DNA of 64,000 nt from Verrucomicrobiota bacterium (GTDB lineage: Bacteria; Verrucomicrobiota; Verrucomicrobiia; JADLBR01): NCBI GenBank assembly GCA_029560585.1, contig JAKQKQ010000228.1, positions 1-64,000 on the forward strand, in the 5' to 3' direction. The notes below the pieces were generated by a model. That model had not been told where the DNA came from and searched no databases. It worked only from the letters and a program-made list of their open reading frames with translations. Position 1 is the stretch's first letter, and each line of letters opens with the position of its first letter. Made by a program: the position numbers and the translations under genes. This document shows, piece by piece, positions 7,706 to 17,300 of the stretch.

Positions 7706-9067
7706 ATGGATTACCGAAGTAGCTGTGGACCTCAGTCCAAAATGGCCCCACTCATCGCGGTCGCGCTCTGCTGTGTCACCTTCGCCCGTGCAGAAATCCG
7801 CCCCCTTTCCACCGAGTTCCGGCGGGAATCGGCTCTCCGAGCCACCCTTGCGATCTCGTTCGGCACGACAGAAGGTGCCGAGGTCAAAGAGGTATCGGCC
7901 AAGGGGGGCGACCGTATCCTCGATGCTACGTTCGCACCGTTTGAACCCGCCAAAGACGGTAAAAGCGCCTACCTGTTTCTTGTCGACACCAGCGACCCAA
8001 ATCGCGCCAAGACCCTGGCAAGCAACAAGAAGTGGTTGGCGGAAATCATCAAGAAAGCCGGCCCAGAGCGGCTCATCGCGCTATACGCCTTCGACAGCGA
8101 GCTCCGAGAAATCCTGCCTTTTGGTCCTCCTCCGACCGATGTTGAGAAGAAGCTGGCGCCGCTCAAAGCCGCTGGCCAAGCCACCGAGCTGTTCCGCTCG
8201 GTCATGGAGGGCGCCAGGCGCCTGTCTGAAGTCAAGGCCACGCGCAAGGCTCTAGTCGTCATCTCCGATGGGAAGGCTGAGGATCAACCCTATTACTCAA
8301 TCACCAACGCCGTGGCCGAGGTCGCGAATGCCGGGCTCGTGCTCATCGCGATCGGGATCCCCGAGTCGCCGTCGGAGAAACCGGCGCTCCAGAGCCTCCG
8401 CTCCCTGGCCGAGAACACCGGTGGAATCTTTATCGATGCCAACATTGACAGCAAGACACCCAAGGACGAGGACACCGCACGTTTCTTCCGCTTCCTAGAA
8501 AGCGGTGGAACCGCCTCCGTCAAGCTGCCGCGTTTTTCGGGAGCCACGACGGTCACCCTAACCGTGACAACCGCAGATGGCCGCACCTTCCCACTCGAGA
8601 GAACCGTCCAACCGATGCCGTTGCCAACCTGGCTCTGGCTTGTCGTCGGCGGCCTCACTTCGGTTTTCATCACATTCCTGATCCTCGTTAACCTCCGACG
8701 GCGCTCCAGCGATGGTCCGGACCGACCCACCCTCGCGACGCTTGAAGTCCTCGACGGCGACGAACCTCGCTCTTTCGCGATCACTTCACCGGCCGTGCGG
8801 ATCGGCCGCGGCAAGCGATGCGAAATCCGGTTCAGAAATGACTCCGTGTCTGAAACCCATGCGGAGATCATCTGCGACCGAGATGGCACTTTCGCCCTCA
8901 CGGACCTGGGTTCCAGCAACGGCGTCAGTGTCAACGGCGACAAGGTTGAGCATTTCAACCTGAAAAGTGGAGACACCATAAAAATGGGCGACTTGATCCT
9001 GCGCTTCACGCAGCACCCCGACGGTCCAGGCGCGAAACCAAGCGCCCAGACGGTTCGCCGCAAGTGA
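7706..9067 (+). CDS. Secreted vWA-like domain, transmembrane helix and cytoplasmic FHA domain
   Basis: A 453-residue protein. A signal peptide (LIAVALCCVTFARA) is followed by an extracytoplasmic alpha/beta domain of von Willebrand A type (about 80-240). It has LFLVDTSDPNRAKTL at the metal site position and LVVISDGKAEDQP at the next strand. The MIDAS is imperfect (DTSDP instead of DxSxS). A transmembrane helix (WLWLVVGGLTSVFITFLILV, about 310-330) leads to a C-terminal FHA domain (VRIGRGKRCEI, SETHAEI, LGSSNGVSVNG). It can therefore link an external binding event to a phosphothreonine partner inside the cell. It is the first gene of a tightly packed operon. ATG 7706 was chosen for its GGAGG and signal peptide. 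Confidence 0.8.
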   Translation: MDYRSSCGPQSKMAPLIAVALCCVTFARAEIRPLSTEFRRESALRATLAISFGTTEGAEVKEVSAKGGDRILDATFAPFEPAKDGKSAYLFLVDTSDPNRAKTLASNKKWLAEIIKKAGPERLIALYAFDSELREILPFGPPPTDVEKKLAPLKAAGQATELFRSVMEGARRLSEVKATRKALVVISDGKAEDQPYYSITNAVAEVANAGLVLIAIGIPESPSEKPALQSLRSLAENTGGIFIDANIDSKTPKDEDTARFFRFLESGGTASVKLPRFSGATTVTLTVTTADGRTFPLERTVQPMPLPTWLWLVVGGLTSVFITFLILVNLRRRSSDGPDRPTLATLEVLDGDEPRSFAITSPAVRIGRGKRCEIRFRNDSVSETHAEIICDRDGTFALTDLGSSNGVSVNGDKVEHFNLKSGDTIKMGDLILRFTQHPDGPGAKPSAQTVRRK

Positions 9068-9088
9068 CAACCATCGCCGTCCCATGCC

Positions 9089-9550
9089 ATGAAAAAGCTG
9101 GTTCGCAACGATGACGGGGAGGTCCGCGAAATCGATGTGCCCACGACATCCTACCCTTCGTCCCGTCGCCACTTCCTCGTGGGGCGCAACTCCCAATGCC
9201 ACATCCGAATCCCGAAGACTTTTGACTCGATCAGCAATCGGCACCTCATCATCGAAATCCTCGATGATCGCCACTATCGCATCGTCGATCAGGAGAGCGC
9301 CAACGGCACCGAGTTCTTCGACCGCCAGATGCGCAAATGGGTTTCTGTCACCGACCCCGTCAGAGTGCGAGGCGACACCCCCCTCCGCCTTGGCAAGAAA
9401 TTCAAGACATCCATCGACGAACTCCTTTCCAAATACCGCGCCGAAAGCCGCGGCGACGCGCGCTCCGACTCCGAATCCATCATCATCCGCGATGACGATG
9501 GAAACGTGCGGCGCCGCAGTTCCCGCAAGAAACCGCCATACACCACATGA
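9089..9550 (+). CDS. Small FHA domain protein
   Basis: A 153-residue cytoplasmic protein, most of it one FHA domain (about 25-110): FLVGRNSQCHIRIP, ISNRHLIIEI and DQESANGTEFFD. The Arg, Ser and His/Asn positions for phosphothreonine binding are present. The C-terminus is a charged, probably disordered tail rich in Arg, Asp and Ser. It starts 21 bp after the vWA-FHA gene and overlaps the next gene by 4 bp (ATGA). This points to translational coupling with the proton-channel protein, for which it may be a phosphorylation-dependent adaptor. Confidence 0.85.
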   Translation: MKKLVRNDDGEVREIDVPTTSYPSSRRHFLVGRNSQCHIRIPKTFDSISNRHLIIEILDDRHYRIVDQESANGTEFFDRQMRKWVSVTDPVRVRGDTPLRLGKKFKTSIDELLSKYRAESRGDARSDSESIIIRDDDGNVRRRSSRKKPPYTT

Positions 9551-10311
9551 CACGCAGTGATCCCAGCAGGCAGAGACCGGTGGTCGCCGTCATATGCATC
9601 GTCGCGGCCGCACTCTTTCTTCTTATCCTCAATCTCCTGCCCCTGCCCGGCTCTTTCAGCAGGGTATTCCTCGGCAACGCCGTGGACGGCACGATCCATC
9701 CCTTCTCGATCCAAAATTTCACCTGGCTCGCCTTCTTCATCGCGCTCGGCGAACTCTGGGTGAGACTGCTTTACGGCATGGACGAGGAGCGCGAGGTCCG
9801 GCGCGGCCATCTCCCCGCCGGCAACGAGATGCTCCGCCCCTCGGACCTGGGCCCCATCGTCCGCAGGGTGCGGGAGAAATCCCTCGAGGATCTCTTCCTG
9901 CCGCGTCTCGTCCTCCGCACCGCCTTCCAGTTCCAGGCGTCCCGATCGGTCGCCCAAGCCAGTGATGTCCTTAAGTCCAGCCTCGATCTGCTATCGCACG
10001 AGATCGATCTGCGCTACAACATGGTGCGCTACCTCGTCTGGCTCATCCCCACCCTCGGGTTCATTGGCACCGTCGTCGGCATCTCCGGCGCCATGGGCGT
10101 CGCCACCAAGGAAGGCGCCGAATCCCTCGACAAGGTCACCGCGGAACTCGCCGTGGCCTTCGACACCACCCTGGTCGCCCTCCTCCTATCCGGGGTCGTC
10201 GTCTTCCTCATGCACCTCATCCAAGAAAAAGAGGAAAGGGCCCTCAATTCGGCAGGGCAATACTGCCTCGATAACCTCATCAACCGCCTCTTCGAAAAGC
10301 AGGAGAACTGA
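9547..10311 (+). CDS. MotA/TolQ/ExbB-family proton channel protein
   Basis: A 254-residue membrane protein. There are two N-terminal transmembrane segments (about 12-34 and 55-75), then a cytoplasmic helical region with the family's conserved cytoplasmic face. Two further helices form the channel (VWLIPTLGFIGTVVGISGAM and AFDTTLVALLLSGVVVFLMH). The Pro-Thr-Leu-Gly-Phe-Ile-Gly-Thr-Val-Gly pattern and the following FDTTL are typical of TolQ/ExbB/MotA subunits, which conduct H+ or Na+ together with a TolR/ExbD/MotB partner. A likely partner is encoded at 11870. There are no tol, exb or flagellar genes nearby, so this is not a standard Tol-Pal, TonB or motor locus. Confidence 0.85.
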   Translation: MTRSDPSRQRPVVAVICIVAAALFLLILNLLPLPGSFSRVFLGNAVDGTIHPFSIQNFTWLAFFIALGELWVRLLYGMDEEREVRRGHLPAGNEMLRPSDLGPIVRRVREKSLEDLFLPRLVLRTAFQFQASRSVAQASDVLKSSLDLLSHEIDLRYNMVRYLVWLIPTLGFIGTVVGISGAMGVATKEGAESLDKVTAELAVAFDTTLVALLLSGVVVFLMHLIQEKEERALNSAGQYCLDNLINRLFEKQEN

Positions 10312-10314
10312 GCC

Positions 10315-10962
10315 ATGTCACCCATCAAACACCGCGACGACGACGATACGGAACCTTCGCTGCCCACACGCATCATCCGCCCAGGCCCCGAAGACCCCTC
10401 GATGCACCGCCCCGGGGCCCAAGATACCGATGACGATGATGAGACCGGCACGGTGCCGCTCTCTGAAGACTCCGCCGAGGCCGAGACGAAAACTCACAAG
10501 AAACCGAAAGTGGTCGGCAGGCAATCGGATTCGGAATCTTTCGGTTCATCCGGTGGTCCCACCATACTCGTGGGTCCCAATATCCCTAAGCAGCACTTTG
10601 AGCTTCCCACTGGCTGCCTGTTGATCGTGCGCGGGAAAGGTCGCGGGAAGATCCTCCCGATACCCAGGGAAACGAGCACCGTAGGCCGCGGTGAGGATCA
10701 GCGAATCCGTATCGACTTTGGCGACAACAGCATCAGCGCTCACCACGCCACGGTCAGCTATGATCCGCCGGGCCACAAGTTCTGGATCGCGAACGCCAGC
10801 GGAAAAATCACAACGCGTGTCAATGGCGAATCCGCGTTGACCCAGCGTGAACTCAAGTCGTTCGATGAAATTCAAATAGGCAATACTTATCTCAAGTTCT
10901 TCCCCTTCTGCGGAGAGAACTTCGACTGGGAGCGGGAGATCGGCAAAGAAAAGGCCCCCTGA
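10315..10962 (+). CDS. FHA domain protein with long acidic N-terminus
   Basis: A 215-residue protein. The first 85 residues are charged and low in complexity, with Asp runs and several Thr that could be phosphorylated. An FHA domain follows at about 100-205 (TSTVGRGEDQRIRIDFG, SISAHHATVSY, ITTRVNGESAL). The FHA phosphothreonine-contacting Arg and Ser are visible. The gene starts 3 bp after the proton-channel gene, so it is very likely cotranslated in the same complex. A role as phospho-reader for the kinases encoded downstream is inferred from family and context. Confidence 0.85.
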   Translation: MSPIKHRDDDDTEPSLPTRIIRPGPEDPSMHRPGAQDTDDDDETGTVPLSEDSAEAETKTHKKPKVVGRQSDSESFGSSGGPTILVGPNIPKQHFELPTGCLLIVRGKGRGKILPIPRETSTVGRGEDQRIRIDFGDNSISAHHATVSYDPPGHKFWIANASGKITTRVNGESALTQRELKSFDEIQIGNTYLKFFPFCGENFDWEREIGKEKAP

Positions 10963-10976
10963 CCACCACCAGCGCG

Positions 10977-11873
10977 ATGGTGTCTGCCCGGCTCACGCTA
11001 TTGCCCCCTGAGATGGACCCCGGAGAGAAAGCGGTGCCCGCCACGAAGCCCACCTTCGGCCAAGGGTCGGGCGCGGGCTTGGAGGTCGAGCGTGACTTCG
11101 CCTCGCGGTCGGTCATTGGCGAGCGGCAGGAGCAGGAAGACTATTGCGCGTTCTGCCCGGACCCGACGGGCACGACGGCGTCCAGTCTCCTCATGGTCCT
11201 CGCCGATGGCATGGGTGGGACACAGGCAGGCGCGGAGGCCAGCCGCATCGCTGTGACCTCCTTCATCAAGGAATTCAACCGGGCTGACGGCTCGATCCGC
11301 GACCGTCTGCTCGTTGCCATCCACGCCGCCAACGGGGCCATCGAGGAGCGTGTCGCGTCGGACCCCGAGCGCTTCGAGGGCATGGGCACGACGCTCGTGG
11401 GTGCGTCTGCCTCCCCAGCGGGCATCGAATGGGTGAGCGTCGGCGATTCGCCGCTCTTTCACTGGTCCCGCGGGAAAAAGGCCCTCCGGCGGATCAACGT
11501 GGACCACTCCGCCAACGCATCCGAAGAGGGCGGCGTCGGCGACTCCAGGCGCAAGAAGAAGCGGAGTTCGAGGCTCCGCTCCGCCCTGGTCGGCGGCGAC
11601 ATCCGCCTGATCGATGTCTCTGACAATCCCCTGCCCTTCGCGGATGGAGACATCCTCCTCGCCGCGAGCGATGGGATTCTCACCATGTCCGTCTACAAGA
11701 TTGGCGACAAGATCGAGGTCAACCGCAACGAGCCCGCCAGCCGCATCGCCGCAGCCCTCGTGACCGCCGTCCGTGCCCACCGCTACGAGCACCAGGACAA
11801 TGTGACGGTGGCCGCCATCCGCCTCGACGCCATACGGGGCGCCGCTCCGCCCACCGATCGGGAGTCACCATGA
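10977..11873 (+). CDS. PP2C-family Ser/Thr protein phosphatase
   Basis: A 298-residue cytoplasmic phosphatase with the PPM motifs in order: QEQEDYCAF, VLADGMGGTQAG, GMGTTLVGA, VSVGDSPLF, LLAASDGI and HQDNVTVAAI. The metal-coordinating Asp residues are all present, so it should be active and oppose the local kinases. ATG 10977 has no obvious ribosome binding site. ATG 11013 is an alternative start. It overlaps the next gene by 4 bp (ATGA). A basic insertion (RRKKKRSSRLR) lies in the second half, where PP2C flap subdomains often vary. Confidence 0.9.
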   Translation: MVSARLTLLPPEMDPGEKAVPATKPTFGQGSGAGLEVERDFASRSVIGERQEQEDYCAFCPDPTGTTASSLLMVLADGMGGTQAGAEASRIAVTSFIKEFNRADGSIRDRLLVAIHAANGAIEERVASDPERFEGMGTTLVGASASPAGIEWVSVGDSPLFHWSRGKKALRRINVDHSANASEEGGVGDSRRKKKRSSRLRSALVGGDIRLIDVSDNPLPFADGDILLAASDGILTMSVYKIGDKIEVNRNEPASRIAAALVTAVRAHRYEHQDNVTVAAIRLDAIRGAAPPTDRESP

Positions 11874-12718
11874 GACGCATCCAGCGCGGTGTCCCCATCT
11901 TCGGCCTCTCCCTGATCGACCTCTTCGCCTGCGCCACCGGCGCCTACATCGTCATCGCCTTCGTCCTCTGGCCCTACTACCTCAAGAGCGGCCAGCTCAA
12001 GGAATCCCTCACCCAAGCCACACAGCAGACCGCCGCACTCCGTGCGGCCGCACAGGCCGCACGGGCCGAAGCCGCGCGCCAGGCCAGCCGAGCCGCCCAG
12101 TTCGAGGGCGAAAACCGCCGCCTCATCGCCGATAACCAGGCCCTCAACCAGCAACTCGACGAGGCCCGCCAAATCGCCTTCCTCGGTATCACCACTAAGG
12201 CAAAACGCCTGATCCTCCTCGTCGACATGTCCGGTTCCATTTCGGAGAACGGCTATACCCCCATCATGCAGCGCGTCCTCAACCAGATGATCGATATCGT
12301 CGACGAGGACTACTGGATACAGATGATCGGCTTCCGCGCTCCCAGCCAAAGGAATGTGAGCCTCTACTCCTGGTTGCCCGAGGGCCGTCTCGCTGCGATG
12401 ACCGGTGCCATGAAAACCCAGGCCAATGCATGGATCGCCGGCCTCGGCGCGCAATTCGGCGGAGGCACACCCACCGGCTTCACACTCAACAAGGCACTCG
12501 ACTACTCCGATGCCCAAGCCATTTTCCTCTTCACCGACGGCGAACCCACCGACGCCCCGAAGGACGCCATTGTCAACCAGGTCACAGCCCGCAACGCCGG
12601 CCGAGCGGAAATCCACTGCGTCGCCATCGGCAACTACTCCACCCAGTTCCAGCTCCAGCAGTTCCTCATCCCCCTATCCGCCCAAAACCGCGGAGAGTTT
12701 ATCGGCGTCACGCGGTAG
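11870..12718 (+). CDS. TolR/MotB-like membrane anchor fused to a von Willebrand A domain
   Basis: A 282-residue protein. One N-terminal membrane helix (FGLSLIDLFACATGAYIVIA, residues 11-30) carries an Asp at position 17, near the start of the helix, as in the ion-binding helix of TolR, ExbD and MotB. An Ala/Gln/Arg-rich coiled coil follows (about 40-100) and then a vWA domain (about 105-280) with a perfect MIDAS, VDMSGSISENG, and the later FLFTDGEPTD. The partner channel subunit is encoded at 9547. The fusion puts a metal-dependent adhesion domain where MotB or ZorB has a peptidoglycan-binding OmpA domain. It is the last gene of the operon. Confidence 0.8.
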   Translation: MRRIQRGVPIFGLSLIDLFACATGAYIVIAFVLWPYYLKSGQLKESLTQATQQTAALRAAAQAARAEAARQASRAAQFEGENRRLIADNQALNQQLDEARQIAFLGITTKAKRLILLVDMSGSISENGYTPIMQRVLNQMIDIVDEDYWIQMIGFRAPSQRNVSLYSWLPEGRLAAMTGAMKTQANAWIAGLGAQFGGGTPTGFTLNKALDYSDAQAIFLFTDGEPTDAPKDAIVNQVTARNAGRAEIHCVAIGNYSTQFQLQQFLIPLSAQNRGEFIGVTR

Positions 12719-13405
12719 ATCCATCCCGCATGAGGGCCGCTGCACGGAAAGACACTGCCGTCACCCTCTGTGAATGCAACAACACGCCTCTAAAGGTTCT
12801 GGGAAGGCAGTCTTGGCACGGGGACCGAGAAGACGTGTTCCCTCCGATTGACCACGATGTACAAAATCGCAATGCGATCAATTGCCCCGTTATCCCTCGA
12901 ACCCAGATAGCCGAGCGATCGAGGATATCCCCAAGCCCTTGAGAGGAAATGGACAACATCGAATCGATGATGCGGCACGAAGCAATTGTGCGTCTCCACC
13001 ACACGACCCTTTGGCATCCTGATTCCGCACCCCCTGCCGAAAAAAGACCTCCCAACTTCTTCTGCCAGATCACTCGGAACGCAATCGGTTTCATTTCGCC
13101 GCACTCTCATATCCTACTTCCGCTGGCAGAGGAAGACCACGAGATCCTCCTTTCCGCCGCGCACACGATCGCCGCGAGCAACGGCGAATCCGTAGGAAGC
13201 GATGCCGCCATGGGCAGCAACATTACCCACCTCACCACGGAAATCTCCTGGCTCTATGTCCAGAAACACTCCACCCTGACATTCAATCATTCCGCATCAT
13301 ACCGGGAATCTGAACCCACGACTTCGCACGCCCTGATCAGCACACCGTTCTCTCTCCTCTCAGACAGCCTTGCCCCCTATTGAGTCCTGTATAAAAGAGT
13401 GAACT
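12719..13405. other. 687-bp stretch without a supportable gene
   Basis: Frames are open on both strands (plus 12949-13383, minus 12790-13110), but neither has a ribosome binding site, domain or consistent coding composition. The stretch lies between the end of the proton-channel operon and an IS630 fragment, and may be decayed sequence left by transposition. No hairpin terminator was recognised just after the operon. Confidence 0.5.
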
Positions 13406-14080
13406 ATGCGAGGACTCATGTATATTCTCGGCATGGGTTTCGCACCTGGCACGAAGATCGATCCGAAGGAGTTGGAGAGGCGGCGGTTGAAGGCGGCCCG
13501 GCTGTTCGAGCGCGGGCTCGGCCCCTCCGAGATAGCGCGCAGGCTGAAGGTGTCCTGCCAGTCGGCGTGCCGCTGGTGGGCTAAGCTGCGCGCCGGTGGC
13601 AAGTCCGCCATTGGGGCACAGCCGTGGGGCAGGCGGTCGCTCTTGAGCGACGCGCAGCTGCGGGACCTGGAGCGGTCGCTGGTGGAGGGTCCCGAGAAAT
13701 CGGGCTACTCGACCCCGCTCTGGACAGCGGCGCGCGTGGCCGATCTGATCCGGCGCAAGACGGGGGTGCGCTATCACACCGACCATATCTACCGGCTGCT
13801 GGCCAGGCTGGGCTGGAGCTGCCAGCGTCCCAGCGGCCGCGCCCTGGAGCGCGACGAGGCCAAGGTGCGCCGCTGGAAGCGCCGCGAGTGGCCGGCGCTA
13901 AAAAAAGAGGCCATCGCCGAGGGGCGCGCGATCGTCTTCGTCGACGAGAGCGGCCTGAGCCAGCGCCCCCACCAGGTGCACACCTGGAGCCCGCGCGGGC
14001 AGACCCCGGTGCTCCAGCACGCGTTCAACTGGAAGAGCTTCTCGGTCATCGCGGGCATCACGGTGTCTGGCGACAATTAA
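13406..14080 (+). pseudogene. IS630-family transposase, 3' truncated
   Basis: The 224 codons encode the N-terminal part of an IS630 transposase. There is a winged helix-turn-helix (ARRLKVSCQSACRWWAKLRA), a second helical domain (YSTPLWTAARVADLIRRKTG, HTDHIYRLLARLGW) and the start of the DDE domain (IVFVDESGLSQRP and HAFNWKSFSVIAGIT). Family members are about 340 residues. The second catalytic Asp and the Glu are missing, because the frame stops in the motif CGACAATTAAAAC. The motif CGACAATTA recurs 24 bp later and may mark the break or an element end. Confidence 0.8.
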
Positions 14081-14129
14081 AACTGGGCTCCGACGACAAT
14101 TAGCGAACCGCTGGTCCCCCGCGGACTGA

Positions 14130-14264
14130 ACCCTCCCAGCCCTGGCGCATCTCAGGTCACGAAAGACTTTTGAAACTCTTCCTGCCGCCAAATACGGCTA
14201 CACTTCCGATTGCCTATTCCTCGCCACCGCCCGCGATGCTGACGTCTACATCGAGCGGGAATAA
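14130..14264 (+). pseudogene. C-terminal fragment of an unidentified protein
   Basis: A short open stretch after a TGA has strongly coding-like codon use and ends in TAA. Its last residues read KYGYTSDCLFLATARDADVY and then IERE. There is no start codon, and upstream lies the IS630 fragment. It is most likely the tail of a gene destroyed by the insertion. I cannot assign a family. Confidence 0.3.
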
Positions 14265-14332
14265 ATGCCCACCACACAAATCCGCATCGGCAATGCTGAG
14301 AGCCGCTCCACCTCCGGAGCGTCACCAGCAAC

Positions 14333-17300
14333 TCAACGGAAGTGCCCCAACTTCTGTTCCGCGAAGCGCAGCCCTTCCATGAGATCCGCCTGTTGCGTAC
14401 GGGCGAACTCGGCGCGCAGCACGACCACAGCCTCTCGAAGTTCTCTCTCAGCACCTTGCCGGTCGCCAAGTGTCTCAAGGACTTCAGAATATAACACCCG
14501 AGCAAAACCTAACTGCCCGACCACCGCCCAGTTCCTCTCCGCCTTCTTGTCATTCACCAACTTATCAAACATCTTGATCCCCTGATCGCATAGCCGCACA
14601 GCAGCACGCGATCCCCCAACACTCTGAGACAAACAAGCCGCGTTGATGTAGGTAGTTGCTAAGATGTGCGCATACTCACTCCGGCCCTCCTTATTCACCA
14701 AACTCTCGAAAAGCCTAATTGCCCTGTGGTATAGGCACACTGCGCTTCCACTCAAATGTACCTTTCGAAGCGCGTCTGCCTTCTCCGCGCACGTTCTGGC
14801 AAAGTGCTCGCCCAGTCTGCACCGCTCCTCCCGATCTTTTAACTTACTGCAAAGTTCGATTACCCGATCGCAAAGCGTCCCTACGCCGCGGTGCTCGCCC
14901 AGATCATTTAGCTCATCACTCTTGTTGATGCACGCGGTTGTCAAATAGTGTGTCAGCTCTCTCCGACCCTCCCGCGTCACAAGCTGCTCGTAAATTTCGA
15001 TAGCGCGGTCAAAAAGTGCGCAGGCGGTTCTCCCGTCATTCAAAGAACGAAGCGCCCGAGCTTTGTTCAGCAGGCTCAGGGCCAATCCATCGGCCAGTTC
15101 ACGCCGACCCTCCTGTTCCACCAGTCTCTCGTAGATGTGGATCGCTCGATCACACATAGCAGCCGCCCCGCGCTTGTCGCCCGAATCTGTAAGCGAGGCC
15201 CCTTTGTTCATGTAAGCCTTGGCCAAACCATCGGCAAGTTCACGCCGGCCCTCTTGATCGACCAGCCTTTCGTAAATATCAATTGCTCGGTCAAACAGAG
15301 TGCCTGCTTCGCGATGCTCGCCCAAACCGGCCAGCGCAATGCTCTTGTTCATATAGGCCGAGGCCAATTCATCATCGAACTCATGTCGGTTCTCCTTGTT
15401 TATCAGTCGCTCATAGATCTCGACGGCCCGCCCACAGACCTCCACCGCGCCGCGTTTGTCGGCCAAGGCTGAGAGCGCGTTGGCTTTGTTCATGTAGGTG
15501 TCAGCCAGATGGTTTGCCAGATCACCTCGGCCCGCCCGATTCACTAGGCGCTCGTACATGTCAATGGCCAGATCGTAGAGCCCCACTGCACCCGGGGCAT
15601 CACCCAGATCCGAAACAGCGGCACCCTTGTTTGCGTAGGCCGCTGCCAGCTGATCGAGCACTTTTACCCCGTTTAAACCTCTAATCATTTGATTGAAAGT
15701 GTCGATTGCCCGATCATACAGTTCAACCGCCTCGCGTTTGTCGCCTAAGTCACGGACCATGTTGGCCTTGTTCACGTAGGTCCTGGCCAGATCATCAACC
15801 AGTTCTCGCCGGTTTTCTCGATTCACCAGTCGATCGAGATCGTTGATGGCCCGGTTGTACAGCGCCAAGGCGCCGGACGAATCGTCGGCCGTCTGATGCA
15901 GATAGGCCGCCTCAGCGCAAAGGATTGCCAGATCATGCTCCAGTTCCTTCCGTCCGGCCTGAACCAGCCGCTCGTAAATCTGCCGGGCCTCATCGTACAC
16001 CGCGATCTCGGTCACCAGCTGGCCCCGGCGTGTTGCTCCGTGTCTATCGGCGATTGCCAGTGCTTCGGCCGAATCCCCGCCTTCAGCGCGCAACGCCTTT
16101 TGCAACCATTCTCGGGGATCCCTCCAATCACCTCCCGAACGACCCCGGCGTTCTTTGATGCCAACTTGGTCAACAGGCTGTTGGTCGACGCGTCCGAGCG
16201 GCCGCCCGTACTCGCGCCCAACGGTATTACGATAGACGATCTTCAGTTCTTCGACTGCATCGGCCAGGGTTGCCCAGCGTTCGGCAGCCTTTTCGCGAAA
16301 ACAGCGCGCAAGCACCCTTGAAACGCCGTCGGGCATTCGCGGGATGCCTGCAGGCCCATTCTCGTCGGCGAAATGTTGCTGCAGAACGGAGTCCGCAACC
16401 TGGCCAGTGAGCCATGTCACCTCCCCGGTGAACATCTCGAGCACCGAAACGCCCCAACTCCAGATGTCGGTGTGCCTAGTCAGCCGATCACCGCGTGCCT
16501 GTTCCGGCGAGCAATACGCCGGCGTGCAACCGCCACTGCTAACGAGGACGTCTTGACCCGGTTTGGGAACATGCCGTTCCCCGGCGGCCGCCCTGGCCCG
16601 TGCCAAGCCGTAATCGGTCACTTGCACACGAAACCCAGATCCCGGCGAGCCGCCGTTTTCGGAGACGAGAACGTTGCCGGGTTTGACGTCCTGGTGCACA
16701 ACGCCCAACTCGTGGACACAGTGCAGACCCCAGGCAAACTGGATCGCCATGTCCAGCATCCGCTCGAGCGCCTTCGCCGCATCACCGCCATAGAGTTTGC
16801 GGCTCTCGATCCAGTGCTCCAGGCTCCCGCCCTCGACGTAGTCGGCGAAGATCACGACCTCGGTGCCCAGCGTGCGGAAGAAACGGCACGGCACCATGTT
16901 CGGGTGCTCCGGCAGGTCGATCCACACCTGCAACTCGGACAGAAAATTCTGCCGTTCGGGGCCGCTCAATCCGATGGCGCGCTTCACGGCAAAGCGCGAT
17001 CCCCCAGACTGGTTCCGCACCAGATAGACACGTCCCATCCCTCCTTGGCCCAGTAACCGTTCGACAACGAAATCACCCAAGATCGCCTGCCCGTCCGCCC
17101 AGTCGCTTCCCGCGGCGAATTCTTCAGTCTCAGGCGGCACACCCTGGTTCTTTCGGGACGCTACATAGAACTTTGCGTCGCACTGGGGACACTCCACATT
17201 TCGGTCCCAATATTTCGGACCGAGGGAGTAGGTGCTCGAACACTTGGGGCATGTGACATCGATGGTCCCCTCAGTCTCCGTCGCGGGGGGCGGAGCCTCA

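Noticed and set aside
9547-12718. Standard Tol-Pal, TonB-ExbBD or flagellar motor locus
   Set aside because: No TolA/B, Pal, TonB or flagellar genes; the partner carries a vWA domain instead of the usual periplasmic domain.
9547-12718. Canonical Zorya system
   Set aside because: No ZorC, ZorD helicase or ZorE nuclease, and no OmpA-like domain on the anchor protein.
12790-13110. Minus-strand frame of 106 codons
   Set aside because: No ribosome binding site, domain or neighbour supports it, and plus-strand frames over it look equally random.
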